Below are positions 1 through 8,331 of a stretch of DNA of 64,000 nt, one piece after another (the stretch's first letter is position 1; each line of letters starts with the position of its first letter). Made by a program: the position numbers and the translations under genes. The notes under the pieces are model-generated. The model was not told where the DNA came from, ran no database searches, and saw only the letters and a list, made by a program, of their open reading frames with translations. The stretch is from Rhizobium halophilum (GTDB lineage Bacteria; Pseudomonadota; Alphaproteobacteria; Rhizobiales; Rhizobiaceae). The stretch is from contig NZ_JAKJHS010000001.1 in the NCBI RefSeq assembly GCF_021648825.1, forward strand, positions 620,001 to 684,000. Direction: 5' to 3'.

Positions 1-46
1 CGGGACGTCGGGTCTTGATGAAGTCGAGAATACGAGCGGTGGTCAT
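1..46 (-). CDS. Probable PLP-dependent ornithine/lysine decarboxylase, N-terminus only
   Basis: Only the first 15 codons are inside the window (reads MTTARILDFIKTRRP on the minus strand); the rest lies to the left. This N-terminus matches my memory of rhizobial fold-III (alanine-racemase-type) ornithine decarboxylases, which make putrescine in the cytoplasm. The start at 46 is preceded by a good ribosome site, GAGGGA, seven bases upstream. A second in-frame ATG lies at 61 but would place the ribosome site inside the gene. The identification rests on 15 residues plus the very long leader upstream, so it is tentative. Confidence 0.5.
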   Translation of the reverse strand, partial: MTTARILDFIKTRRP

Positions 47-471
47 CTTGCAGTCCCTCATGATCGTGGCTCCGGCGAACCGGAGGACAAAGGGCGGGTG
101 AGAGTACGCATAGGCACCAGCCGGTGGAGACCCGGTACCGCAATACGCTCATACGCGCGTGGTTTAGATCAGCGCCCTGCCAAGAGCAAAGATCCGGCTT
201 TGTCTGCCATGGATTGGAGGGGGATAACCCAACCGCACTTCCGGCAATGATGGTGTGCCTCTTCAGTATTGCAGGCTGATGGAAAGCCTACAGAGACCAG
301 AAAGGCCCGCACCGTCGTTGCTTCAAGATGTCCTCGCATTTCCCGGTTGGCCGGAATAGCGACTGGAGGGGTTAGTTCCAGGTACCTTACCGATGACCTC
401 ACCTTAGAGACGGATCTCAATTCGAGGGTCGGCGGACACCCACAGGCACGTGCGACTTTGGGCAGCACGGG
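47..471 (-). ncRNA. Long 5' leader of the decarboxylase gene; candidate speF-type cis-regulatory RNA
   Basis: About 420 nt separate a plausible promoter (472-499) from the start codon, and no convincing gene occupies the space on either strand. The leader ends in a perfect six-pair hairpin with a UUCG tetraloop on the transcript (70-85) just before the ribosome site, and has a smaller CACC/GGTG hairpin at 115-126. Alphaproteobacterial ornithine decarboxylase genes are known to carry a conserved structured leader called the speF motif. I infer this is one from position, length and structure; I could not align it to the published consensus. Confidence 0.4.
70..85 (-). promoter_or_regulatory. 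UUCG-capped hairpin upstream of the decarboxylase ribosome site
   Basis: CTCCGG and CCGGAG flank a CGAA (UUCG on the minus transcript) tetraloop: six perfect G/C-rich pairs ending about 15 nt before the ribosome site. There is no following U-run, so it is unlikely to be a terminator. It is probably the last stem of the leader RNA. Confidence 0.6.
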
Positions 472-499
472 AGATAAGAATATTCGCCTTCACAATCAA
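472..499 (-). promoter_or_regulatory. Possible promoter for the decarboxylase leader
   Basis: On the minus strand a TTGATT hexamer (499-494) lies 16 bp upstream of TTATCT (477-472). This is an acceptable sigma-70 match and would start RNA near 465. It is a by-eye call only. Confidence 0.3.
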
Positions 500-590
500 G
501 AGATTTTTTAGCCCATCTCATAAATTTCACATTGCGCCGGAACAGGGGAACTCCCAACTAGGCGACGGGGCTTAGGAAGGGACGATAACT

Positions 591-1484
591 TTGGATACAT
601 TGACGCGCATGCGCGCCTTTATCGACGTGGTGGAGGCCGAAGGTTTCTCGGCTGCCGCACGTCGCACCGGCCGCTCCAAGGCCCTGCTTTCCAAGTATGT
701 CAAGGAACTGGAAGACGATCTGGGCGCCTTGCTGCTCAACCGCACGACCCGCCAGTTCTCAATGACGGAGGCCGGCCATACCTACTATCGCACCGCCGCC
801 GATATCCTGAAGGAGATCGACAATCTTTCCGACCTGGTCCGGGAGAACAATTCCGACCCCAAGGGTCGATTGAAGGTCTCGGTACCACGCACTTTCATGG
901 ACGCCGAGGTCGGTCAGTCACTTATCGACTTCGCCAAGGATCATCCCGACGTTTCGCTGGAAATCGTCGCCGAAGACCGCTTTGTCGACCTGATCGAGGA
1001 AAACTTCGATCTGGCCATCCGCATCACGAAGCTTGAGGATTCCGGCCTGATTGCCCGCAAGGTTTCTGATTTTCGCGTCTATGCCTGCGCATCCCCGGAT
1101 TTCGTCGCCCGTCATGGACCGATCGAGACGCCGCAGGATCTTTCACGCATCCCGTTCATCATCGACACCAACTCCCGCTGGCACAACAACGTCCGGTTTT
1201 CGAGCCCCGAGGGTACGACTATTTCCGTTTCCGTGAGCGGGCCCCTCGAGGTGAACAGTCCACAAGCCACGTTGCGCGCCGCCAAGGCCGGTTTGGGCGT
1301 CGCCATCATCCCCGACTTCATCGCCGGTCCGTCAATCCACTCGGGCGACCTCGTGACACTGCTGGACGACTTCATTGCCAAAGACCGAGGCATCTATGCC
1401 GTCTACCCGCACCGACGCTACCTCCCCGCCAAGGTCCGCAGCTTTGTGGATTATCTCGTGGTATGGTTCCGTCGACGGCATTGA
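591..1484 (+). CDS. LysR-family transcriptional regulator
   Basis: 297 residues, the normal LysR length. Residues 1-60 form the winged helix-turn-helix (SAAARRTGRSKALLSKYVKELE) and about 88-290 the periplasmic-binding-like effector domain. The start is TTG, chosen because AGGAAGGGA lies eight bases upstream and because the LysR helix-turn-helix needs this N-terminus; an ATG at 609 would clip it. The closest look is to the AaeR/DsdC-like group with an MDTLTRMRAF start. The DUF1007/NicO pair follows 74 bp downstream on the same strand, so it could be a target, but LysR genes usually control divergent neighbours and the leftward decarboxylase is also possible. The effector is unknown. Confidence 0.9.
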   Translation: MDTLTRMRAFIDVVEAEGFSAAARRTGRSKALLSKYVKELEDDLGALLLNRTTRQFSMTEAGHTYYRTAADILKEIDNLSDLVRENNSDPKGRLKVSVPRTFMDAEVGQSLIDFAKDHPDVSLEIVAEDRFVDLIEENFDLAIRITKLEDSGLIARKVSDFRVYACASPDFVARHGPIETPQDLSRIPFIIDTNSRWHNNVRFSSPEGTTISVSVSGPLEVNSPQATLRAAKAGLGVAIIPDFIAGPSIHSGDLVTLLDDFIAKDRGIYAVYPHRRYLPAKVRSFVDYLVVWFRRRH

Positions 1485-1558
1485 CGTGAAGCCGAAATTC
1501 CGACCCATTTTGCCAGCAGAACGCGCAGGATGAGTGCAATGAGAGCCGCGGCCACTAA

Positions 1559-2200
1559 ATGAAGCATGCCCTACCCCTGTTGACCGCCCTCGTGGCCCTG
1601 ACGCCGAGCCTTGCGCTTGCTCACCCGCACATCTTCGCCGAGGCGCGGCTGGAGGTCATCGCCGACGATGAGGGCAATGTTCAGGAGTTGCGAAATGTCT
1701 GGCGGTTCGACGAGATGTTTTCCTCCAGCGTCCTCCTTGATTTCGATACGAATACCGACCTGAAGCTGGACGAGAAGGAACTGGCCGAACTGGGAGAGGT
1801 CATGCGGGCGTCGCTTGCCGATTTCGACTATTTCACGACGCTCAGCGTGGATGGGAAGCCCGAGAATGTTCAGAAGCCGGATGCCATTCACGTTTCCTTC
1901 GATCAGAACCAGGTTATGATCTTCTTTGCGGTGAAGCCGGAGAAGACGCTGCCCCTGAAGGGCAAGCTGACCTTCGGGATCTATGACCCGTCGATGTACA
2001 CGGCGATAGACTTCCCGACGGACGAAGACCTGGTGGCGCAGGGCAAGACAGTCGCAGCCTGCAAGCGAGAGGTGGTGCGCCCGGACCCAGACCAGATCAT
2101 TGCCGAAAACAACGCAACCCTGACGGAGGCCTTTTTCAATGACCCGTCCGGCACGGACATGACGAAACTGTTTGCCACCCGCCTGGAGCTAACCTGCTGA
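1559..2200 (+). CDS. DUF1007 family periplasmic protein
   Basis: 213 residues with a cleavable signal peptide (about 1-21, ending ALA) followed at once by HPHIF, the N-terminal His-x-His typical of DUF1007. The mature domain is acidic and contains an EF-hand-like stretch (DTNTDLKLDEKEL, about 63-75). The family is of unknown mechanism but is almost always encoded next to NicO-type Ni/Co exporters, as here: the stop and the next start overlap as TGATG. A periplasmic metal-binding partner of the exporter is the natural inference; the free N-terminal HPH after cleavage could be a metal site. The ribosome site is weak. Confidence 0.85.
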   Translation: MKHALPLLTALVALTPSLALAHPHIFAEARLEVIADDEGNVQELRNVWRFDEMFSSSVLLDFDTNTDLKLDEKELAELGEVMRASLADFDYFTTLSVDGKPENVQKPDAIHVSFDQNQVMIFFAVKPEKTLPLKGKLTFGIYDPSMYTAIDFPTDEDLVAQGKTVAACKREVVRPDPDQIIAENNATLTEAFFNDPSGTDMTKLFATRLELTC

Positions 2201-3249
2201 TGCAGGCGAAAGTCGTCGCCTTCCTGGTCCTCGTGTTCGCCGTCGCATTCGCCGCGGCTGCCCATGCACAATCGCCGTTCGGCGTGGGCGCAGCGGAACC
2301 CGCCTTCGACGTCGGCGGCCCGCTCGGCAGCTTCTTTGCCTGGATCAACAGCCACCAGCAGGCTTTCTATCGGTCCTTGACGACCGCCTTGAAGGCGATG
2401 CGCGAGGATCCCTACGCCTTGTCCGGCCTGGTGGCGCTCTCCTTTGCATACGGCATCTTCCACGCTGCCGGACCCGGCCACGGCAAGGCTGTGATATCGT
2501 CTTACATGATCGCTAATGAGGTGGAGTTGCGGCGCGGCGTCGTCATCTCCTTCGTGTCCGCCCTGCTGCAGGGTGTGACGGCGATCCTGCTCGTCGGCAT
2601 GGCCTTCTACCTCCTGCGCGGCAGCGGCATCACGATGACGGCTGCAACCTGGGCAATGGAGGTGGCAAGCTTCGCGCTGATTGCCCTGTTCGGTGCGTGG
2701 CTCCTGGTGCGCAAGGTGATCTCACTTCGCGCGCACCCCAGCATCCTGTCCGCAGCCGCAGCACCCCTACCCTCACCTCGAACGCTGAGCGCTGCTTCAG
2801 CCGCACCCACTACTTCGCGATTTCAGGCCGTCGAGGTGACGGACCACGAGCATTCTGGCAGCGGCGACTATTGCGAGACCTGCGGTGTGAGCCATGCACC
2901 GGATCCCCGCCTTCTCGGCGGCAGCCGCTTCCGTGCGAAGGAAGGCTGGTCGGCAATCGTCGCGGTGGGCCTGCGCCCCTGCTCCGGCGCCATTCTGGTG
3001 ATGAGCTTCTCGCTGCTGAACGGCCTCTATCTCGGCGGCATGCTATCGGTGCTGGCGATGTCGCTCGGCACCGCCATCACGGTCTCGCTCCTGGCGATCC
3101 TCGCCGTCACCGCCAAGGACGTCGCCTTGCGTTTCGCCGGCCCCGGCACGACGACCGGCCGCCGTGTCACCTCGGCTTTCGAAATCGGCGGAGCATTGTT
3201 CATCCTGCTGATTGGCCTGTCCCTGCTGGGCGCCTCACTTCAAGCCTGA
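2200..3249 (+). CDS. NicO/RcnA-family nickel-cobalt efflux permease
   Basis: 349 residues with an N-terminal signal-like segment and about six further membrane helices. The family motif HAAGPGHGK sits at 88-96 and LRPCSG at 258-263. The central cytoplasmic loop (about 175-248), His-rich in RcnA, here carries DHEH (215-218), CETC (225-228) and a His at 232, a compact candidate metal site. The family exports Ni(II)/Co(II) across the inner membrane. It is translationally coupled to the DUF1007 gene (1-nt overlap) and convergent with the small gene downstream, four bases away. Metal specificity cannot be read from sequence. Confidence 0.85.
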   Translation: MQAKVVAFLVLVFAVAFAAAAHAQSPFGVGAAEPAFDVGGPLGSFFAWINSHQQAFYRSLTTALKAMREDPYALSGLVALSFAYGIFHAAGPGHGKAVISSYMIANEVELRRGVVISFVSALLQGVTAILLVGMAFYLLRGSGITMTAATWAMEVASFALIALFGAWLLVRKVISLRAHPSILSAAAAPLPSPRTLSAASAAPTTSRFQAVEVTDHEHSGSGDYCETCGVSHAPDPRLLGGSRFRAKEGWSAIVAVGLRPCSGAILVMSFSLLNGLYLGGMLSVLAMSLGTAITVSLLAILAVTAKDVALRFAGPGTTTGRRVTSAFEIGGALFILLIGLSLLGASLQA

Positions 3250-3253
3250 CGGA

Positions 3254-3472
3254 TCAGCGCTGGCCGTCGCGCTTGCGCTGGTGTCGCGCCCGCAGCCAGA
3301 AGATCAGGAAGAAGGACAGGACGGCCAGGACTGCGAACACAGCTGCGGCATAGGGCGAAAAGCGCTCCGCCAGCCACAGCATGATCGGTGGCATCACGAA
3401 GAACAGCGCGAGGAAACCGAGAAGGATGAGCCCTGCCGCCATGATCGGGCCTCGCCTGCTGTCACCGCTCAT
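3254..3472 (-). CDS. Small two-helix membrane protein
   Basis: 72 residues with two hydrophobic helices (about 11-33 and 38-60) and a basic C-terminus (RARHQRKRDGQR), so probably both termini are cytoplasmic. Its ATG overlaps the TGA of the upstream acetyltransferase gene (TCAT at 3469-3472), which supports real, coupled translation. I do not recognise a family and assign no function. Confidence 0.7.
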   Translation of the reverse strand: MSGDSRRGPIMAAGLILLGFLALFFVMPPIMLWLAERFSPYAAAVFAVLAVLSFFLIFWLRARHQRKRDGQR

Positions 3473-4164
3473 GCTGCTGCTCCCTGATTGATCTCTGCAC
3501 GGATATCCTCCAGCCGCCGGCGCTGCCGGCCCTGTTCGTCAAAATTCTCCGGCGCGAGCCAGGCCTCGAACGCCTGTTCCAGCACCGGCCATTCACCATC
3601 GATCATCGAGAACCATGCCGTATCGCGGTTGGCACCTTTGGAGATCATGTGCTGGCGAAAGACGCCTTCGAAGGTGAAGCCGTAGCGGACGGCAGACCGT
3701 TTGCTCGGCTCGTTCTCGTTGTGGCACTTCCACTCGTAGCGACGGTAGCCCAGGTCTTCGAAGACGTGCCGGGCCATGAGGTAGTGCACCTCGGTCGTCA
3801 GCGGCGAGCGCTGGATGTCGGGACCGTGGGCCACCGACCCCACCTCGACCACGCCATTCTTCGGGTCCGGCCGCATGTAGCTCGCCATCCCGACGATCTT
3901 GCCGCTCTCATTCTCGCGGAAGACGAGAGTCACCCAGCCGAAATCGCGTCCGGCGGCCTCGAGCCAGTCTCCGAACGGCCCGGCTTCGGAAAATGCGTCC
4001 TGAGGGAAATAGCGAAGCAGCTCATTGACCGCAGCCGCACCGCCGAGCGCCTGCCACAGCGGCTCCAGATGCTTGGCGCGGTCGTAAGGCTCCAGCGTCA
4101 CATAGCGCCCCGTCAGCGTGACAGGAGCAGGTGCCGGTACCTTGTAGTTCTTGAGATCGCGCAT
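3469..4164 (-). CDS. GNAT N-acetyltransferase, RimJ/RimL type
   Basis: 231 residues. The GNAT fold spans about 17-190, with GRYVTLEPYD at the start of the domain, the central strand around GKIVGMASYM, and the C-terminal segment YEWKCHNENEPSKRSAVRYGFTFEG that packs against acetyl-CoA in RimJ/RimL-like enzymes. The family acetylates protein N-termini, antibiotics or small amines; the substrate here is unknown. GAGG precedes the start by about eight bases. It forms a two-gene operon with the small membrane protein. Confidence 0.85.
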   Translation of the reverse strand: MRDLKNYKVPAPAPVTLTGRYVTLEPYDRAKHLEPLWQALGGAAAVNELLRYFPQDAFSEAGPFGDWLEAAGRDFGWVTLVFRENESGKIVGMASYMRPDPKNGVVEVGSVAHGPDIQRSPLTTEVHYLMARHVFEDLGYRRYEWKCHNENEPSKRSAVRYGFTFEGVFRQHMISKGANRDTAWFSMIDGEWPVLEQAFEAWLAPENFDEQGRQRRRLEDIRAEINQGAAA

Positions 4165-4234
4165 CGGTCAGCCTCTAGCAGTCGAGCCGAGGCTTAGGCC
4201 AGCCGCCCGGCAAAGGCAACTGGCCGTGTTCTCT

Positions 4235-4954
4235 TCACGCCTGCACTTTTGCCGCGGAGACCGTTGCGTCGATGTGGTCGATCAGGGCATCGGGGAGACC
4301 GAGGCGGCCGGCGAGCAGGTCGAGATAGCCCCGCTCCGCGCGCGTGTCCGGATCGATGGTGATGCGGGTGGCGGTATAAAGCTCGACCTTCTGCTCTTCC
4401 GTCCGCGCCGCGGCAACGAGATCGTCGATATCGACCGGATTGGCGAGCTCGTTGGCAATGAACGCCTCCGCTTCCGATCCGAGATCAACCGCATGCACCT
4501 TGTCCATGATGTTGGCGCGCTCGTTGGCGTCGATATGCCCATCCGCCTTGGCGGCGGCAATCATCGCGCGCACGAGCGTCAAAGCAAAATCGTTGCTGAG
4601 CGTCGGCGATGCGAGGTCGAAGCCCGAATTGCTGGGTGGCGGCAGGATCTCCGGCTCCTTCTGCGCCACCGTCTGCGGCGACTGGCCGGACTGGTAGTTC
4701 TTGTAGGCCATGTAGCCAAGACCTGCGATGGCGGCGATGCCACCGACCGTCGCGACGTTGCCGACGAGCTTGCGCCCTGTCTTCGTGCCGAGCAGGGCCG
4801 CCGCGATGCCTGCAGACTTCAGCGGGTTGTTCTTCGCCATATCGCCGAGCTGGCCAGCCTTGCCCAGCATTCCGCTGGAGCCAAGCATGCCTCCGGCCTT
4901 GCCGCCCATCTGCGGCCCGAGGAACTGGTCTAGAAGCTTCTTGGCGTCGAACAT
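4235..4954 (-). CDS. DUF533 / TerB-like membrane-associated protein (YebE type)
   Basis: 239 residues. A Gly/Lys-rich N-terminus (1-60) leads to one membrane helix (about 67-85, NVATVGGIAAIAGLGYMAY) and a C-terminal all-helical TerB-like domain (about 115-232) with the characteristic acidic AAKADGHIDANER. In E. coli YebE belongs to the envelope-stress regulon; the biochemical role is unknown. GGGAGAG lies just upstream of the ATG. It appears monocistronic. Confidence 0.8.
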   Translation of the reverse strand: MFDAKKLLDQFLGPQMGGKAGGMLGSSGMLGKAGQLGDMAKNNPLKSAGIAAALLGTKTGRKLVGNVATVGGIAAIAGLGYMAYKNYQSGQSPQTVAQKEPEILPPPSNSGFDLASPTLSNDFALTLVRAMIAAAKADGHIDANERANIMDKVHAVDLGSEAEAFIANELANPVDIDDLVAAARTEEQKVELYTATRITIDPDTRAERGYLDLLAGRLGLPDALIDHIDATVSAAKVQA

Positions 4955-5047
4955 CGTGCTCTCCCGTTGATGAAATCAAACCAGGAGATAGGAAGCCTGC
5001 GGCGGAATACAAAGGTTATCGGACGGCGCAGGCCGTTCACCAGGATG

Positions 5048-5686
5048 TCATCCCTTCAGCGCTGCCGCCTCGCGGGCAAGCTTGGTGATGCCGGCCCAAT
5101 CGCCTGCTGCCACCATCTCCTTCGGCGCCACCCAGGAGCCGCCGACGCACACGACGTTCGGCAGCGACAGGTAGTCCTTGGCGTTCTTCAGCGAAATGCC
5201 GCCGGTCGGGCAGAACAGCGTGCCGGCAAGCGGCGACGAGAGCGATTTGAGGTGGGCAGCACCGCCAGCCTGTTCCGCCGGGAAGAACTTGAGCACTTCA
5301 AGCCCTTCCTCGCGCAGCGCCATCACTTCGCTTGCCGTTGCAGCACCGGGAAGGAGCGGCACGCTCGAGTTCTTCGCAGCTTCCAGAATGCCGCGTGTCG
5401 CGCCGGGGCTGACGATGAAGGTGGATCCTGCTGCCACCGCCGCATCGAAGTCCTTTGCGCTGAGGATGGTGCCGGCACCGACATTGGCGCCTTCGACCTC
5501 GGCTGCCACTGCCTTCACCGCATCGAGGGCAGCGGGTGTGCGCATGGTGATCTCGATCGCCTTCAGGCCGCCTTCCACGAGCGCCCGCGCCAGCGGTACG
5601 GCAGACTTCGCGTCTTCCACAATCAGCACCGGCACCACCGGCTGCGCCCGAAGGATCGCGAGAAGGTTTTCAGTCTTGCCAGCCAT
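5048..5686 (-). CDS. eda: 2-dehydro-3-deoxyphosphogluconate (KDPG) aldolase
   Basis: 212 residues, the usual length. It cleaves KDPG to pyruvate and glyceraldehyde-3-phosphate, the last step of the Entner-Doudoroff pathway, the main hexose route in rhizobia. Visible active-site elements: Glu45 (EITMRT), Lys133 of KFFPAE, the Schiff-base lysine, and the phosphate-binding CPTGGI and VGGSW loops. The frame stays open 71 codons upstream, but the ATG at 5686 has GGGAGCG in place and matches the family N-terminus, so the longer form is rejected. It stands alone, divergent from the CYTH gene with a 151-bp promoter region between. Confidence 0.95.
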   Translation of the reverse strand: MAGKTENLLAILRAQPVVPVLIVEDAKSAVPLARALVEGGLKAIEITMRTPAALDAVKAVAAEVEGANVGAGTILSAKDFDAAVAAGSTFIVSPGATRGILEAAKNSSVPLLPGAATASEVMALREEGLEVLKFFPAEQAGGAAHLKSLSSPLAGTLFCPTGGISLKNAKDYLSLPNVVCVGGSWVAPKEMVAAGDWAGITKLAREAAALKG

Positions 5687-5837
5687 GGGACGCTCCCGTT
5701 TTTCAAACGATTGAAGTGATGTGGAAATAGCCCCCTCGCCTTGGATTGTCGAGGAAAAATGAAGCCTGTGGCATTCCGGAACCTTTGCGGGAGACTGCCG
5801 TTGCCGTAGGCTCTCGACAGGGACGGGTGGAATAATC

Positions 5838-6332
5838 ATGGCCAAGGAAATCGAACGGAAGTTTCTGGTGAAGGATGACGGCTGGCGACCCGAAGCCACG
5901 TCCTCTTCCGATTTCGTCCAGGCCTATATCGTCACAATGGACGATCGCTCGCTGCGTATCCGTATCATGGATGACGAGCGCGCGACCCTGACGCTGAAGA
6001 TCGGCCGCCAGTTGATCAGCCGCGACGAGTTTGAGTACTCCATCCCCGTCGCCGATGCCAAGGAGCTGGTGACCAGCGCCCTCGGCATCGTGCTGGAAAA
6101 GACCCGTCACGAGGTCGAGCACGAGGGCTTTACCTGGGAAGTGGATGTCTATGCCGGCACCTATGAGGGTCTGGTTGTGGCCGAGGTGGAGATGGAGGAC
6201 GAGGATCAGGATCCCCCTTTGCCGCCCTGGCTTGGAACGGAAGTGACGGGAGACCGGCGCTATTCCAACCAGGTGATGGCGACCGAAGATTTGAGCGCGG
6301 AGCTTTGTGATGGCGTTTCGCATCCGGCCTGA
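5838..6332 (+). CDS. CYTH-domain triphosphate-processing enzyme
   Basis: 164 residues, a single CYTH tunnel fold. The defining ExExK motif is EIERK at residues 4-8, followed by alternating charged strands (SLRIRIMD, LTLKIGR, FEYSIP, WEVDVYAG, VVAEVEMEDE) that line the tunnel. Members hydrolyse inorganic triphosphate or thiamine triphosphate, or cyclise ATP; single-domain bacterial proteins of this size are most often inorganic triphosphatases. Its 3' end overlaps the CHAD gene, recreating as two genes the CYTH-CHAD fusion seen in E. coli YgiF. Confidence 0.9.
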   Translation: MAKEIERKFLVKDDGWRPEATSSSDFVQAYIVTMDDRSLRIRIMDDERATLTLKIGRQLISRDEFEYSIPVADAKELVTSALGIVLEKTRHEVEHEGFTWEVDVYAGTYEGLVVAEVEMEDEDQDPPLPPWLGTEVTGDRRYSNQVMATEDLSAELCDGVSHPA

Positions 6333-7224
6333 CCGGCCGTTCACGCAAGAGTTTCGGTCCGTCGCCGAGCATCAGCTCCGGCAGGCCATACACTTTTTGG
6401 AAGACCAGCCGGAGGGACCGCACGAGGCGGTTCACGACGCGCGCAAGAAGTTCAAGCGGGTGCGTGCCCTGTACCGTCTGATCCAGTCGGACGCCAAGGA
6501 GTTCAGGGCGCGGGAGAACGCGCGCGTTCGTGATACGGCGAAGACGCTGTCTGTGGTGCGTGACGCGACGGCGTTGGTGGAGACGGTGGATTATCTCGCT
6601 GCCCAGGCTGGTTCCCCGGAAGAATCGGCGGCGCTGGAATTCGCGTCCAAGGCGCTGATCGAGCGGCGCGATCGCATCGCCCATGAGGAAAGCGATCTTC
6701 CTGCCAAGATGGCGGCTGCGGTGCAATCCTGCCATGAGGCGATCGGCGCCTTGCAGGAGCTCCACCTGGACGACAGCCCGCGCCGCACCGCCAGCCGTCT
6801 CGCCAAAGCGTGGCGCAAGCAGCTGTCGCGGGCGGCGGCGGACCTGGTCGTCTGCGGGGAAGGTGGCGATGCCGAGCATTTCCACGACCTGCGCAAGGTC
6901 GGCCAGACCTACTGGATGCACCTGGCGCTGCTCTCCGATCTCTGGTCCTCGGCGATGCGGGCCAAGCAGCGCGAGGCGAAGGCACTTGTGGACCTGCTTG
7001 GCCACGAGCACGATCTTTCAGTGCTGACGCAGGTCGTGAACGAAAATCCCGACCTCTTTGGCGACAGCGAGACGCTCGCTCGCGTCATCGGCGCGATCAT
7101 CACCCACCAGCAGGAGCTGCGACGGGAAGCGCTTGAGCAGGCGAAGCTCGTCTTTGCCGATGATGCAGACACCGAAGCGGCACGGATCGCACTGCTCTGG
7201 AAGGAAGCGGCTTCGCGCAAGTGA
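6310..7224 (+). CDS. CHAD-domain protein
   Basis: 304 residues, a helical CHAD domain with conserved histidines in the repeated pattern, for example HEAVHDARKKFKRVRALYRL near the N-terminus and HFHDLRKVGQ at about 195. CHAD domains bind polyphosphate. The ATG at 6310 is preferred over the adjacent GTG at 6307; GGAG lies about nine bases upstream, inside the CYTH gene, and the two genes overlap by 23 bp. Together they suggest inorganic polyphosphate/triphosphate metabolism. Confidence 0.88.
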   Translation: MAFRIRPDRPFTQEFRSVAEHQLRQAIHFLEDQPEGPHEAVHDARKKFKRVRALYRLIQSDAKEFRARENARVRDTAKTLSVVRDATALVETVDYLAAQAGSPEESAALEFASKALIERRDRIAHEESDLPAKMAAAVQSCHEAIGALQELHLDDSPRRTASRLAKAWRKQLSRAAADLVVCGEGGDAEHFHDLRKVGQTYWMHLALLSDLWSSAMRAKQREAKALVDLLGHEHDLSVLTQVVNENPDLFGDSETLARVIGAIITHQQELRREALEQAKLVFADDADTEAARIALLWKEAASRK

Positions 7225-7289
7225 GTATTGCACACACCAGCGACAGAAAGCGCGTTGCGCGGTATCGCGTCTGGTAGTATTTCCCCGCC

Positions 7290-8234
7290 ATGACCGAAAA
7301 CCCTGTACTTCAGACGCCGAACCAGTCCGGCTCCACTTGCGTGGCGGCGCTCTACCACTTCGCCAGCTTCCCGCGCTTTGCCGAGTTCCGCGAGCCGCTG
7401 CAGGCGCTCTGCGAGGCAAACGGCGTAAAGGGCACGCTGCTGCTTGCGCATGAAGGCATCAACGGCACGATCGCCGGTTCTGACGCGGGGATCGCTGCGG
7501 TGCTGGCGCATCTGCGGGCACAGCCGGAATTTGCGGCGCTGGAGCACAAGGAAAGCCGCGCATCCAAGATGCCGTTCCTGCGCATGAAGGTGCGGCTGAA
7601 GAAGGAAATCGTGACGATGGGTGTCGAGGACATCGACCCCAACAAGATCGTCGGCACCTATGTGGACCCGAAGGACTGGAACGCCCTGATCTCCGATCCG
7701 GAGACTATCGTCATCGACACCCGCAACGACTACGAGACGGCGATCGGCATCTTCAAGGGCGCGGTCGACCCGAAGACGAAGACCTTCCGTGAATTTCCTG
7801 ACTGGGTGAAGAACAACACCGGCCTGCACAATAAGCCGAAGATCGCCATGTATTGCACCGGCGGAATCCGCTGCGAGAAGGCGACCGCCTTCATGAAGGA
7901 GCAGGGCTTTGACGAGGTCTACCACCTCAAGGGCGGCATCCTAAAATACCTGGAGGAAGTGCCGGCGGAGGAGAGCCTCTGGGAGGGCGCCTGCTTCGTC
8001 TTCGACGAGCGCGTGTCGGTCGAGCACGGCCTGAAGGAAGGCAATCACAAGCTTTGCCACGCCTGCCGCAACCCGATCACCGCCGAAGAGGTCACCTCGC
8101 CCTACTATGAGGAAGGCGTTTCCTGCAGCCACTGTTACGACACGCGGACTGAAGCGGATCGCGATCGCTACCGCCAGCGCCAGCAGCAGATCGCACTGGC
8201 GAAGAAGCGTGGCCTAAAGCACATCGGCAGCTAA
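7290..8234 (+). CDS. trhO: tRNA uridine(34) hydroxylase (YceA-type rhodanese)
   Basis: 314 residues. An N-terminal acylphosphatase-like region (about 16-110, with [14 protein letters not shown]) precedes a rhodanese domain (about 125-235). The catalytic cysteine is C189 in [12 protein letters not shown], with the second conserved Cys at 195. The C-terminus has two CxxC-like pairs (CHAC, CSHC), as in the family. TrhO makes 5-hydroxyuridine at tRNA position 34 using oxygen and prephenate-independent chemistry. It is monocistronic, 65 bp after the CHAD gene. Confidence 0.93.
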   Translation: MTENPVLQTPNQSGSTCVAALYHFASFPRFAEFREPLQALCEANGVKGTLLLAHEGINGTIAGSDAGIAAVLAHLRAQPEFAALEHKESRASKMPFLRMKVRLKKEIVTMGVEDIDPNKIVGTYVDPKDWNALISDPETIVIDTRNDYETAIGIFKGAVDPKTKTFREFPDWVKNNTGLHNKPKIAMYCTGGIRCEKATAFMKEQGFDEVYHLKGGILKYLEEVPAEESLWEGACFVFDERVSVEHGLKEGNHKLCHACRNPITAEEVTSPYYEEGVSCSHCYDTRTEADRDRYRQRQQQIALAKKRGLKHIGS

Positions 8235-8298
8235 TCAGAAGGATTTTGGAAGGCCCGCCTATTCTCGGAAGCATTTCGCCCTTTACCAACTTCCGCAT

Positions 8299-8317
8299 TT
8301 TGCGTAATTTACGCAAA
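8299..8317. promoter_or_regulatory. 19-bp perfect palindrome: probable antitoxin operator
   Basis: TTTGCGTAA-T-TTACGCAAA is a perfect inverted repeat ending 14 bp before the antitoxin ATG and just before its ribosome site (AGGAGG). Phd/MazE-type antitoxins autorepress by binding such palindromes at their own promoter, so this is the natural operator. Confidence 0.7.
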
Positions 8318-8331
8318 GAGCAGGAGGCCAT

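Noticed and set aside
169-511. Short open frames on both strands in the decarboxylase leader (minus 169-468, plus 269-511)
   Set aside because: No ribosome sites, no family resemblance, and the region is better explained as an untranslated leader.
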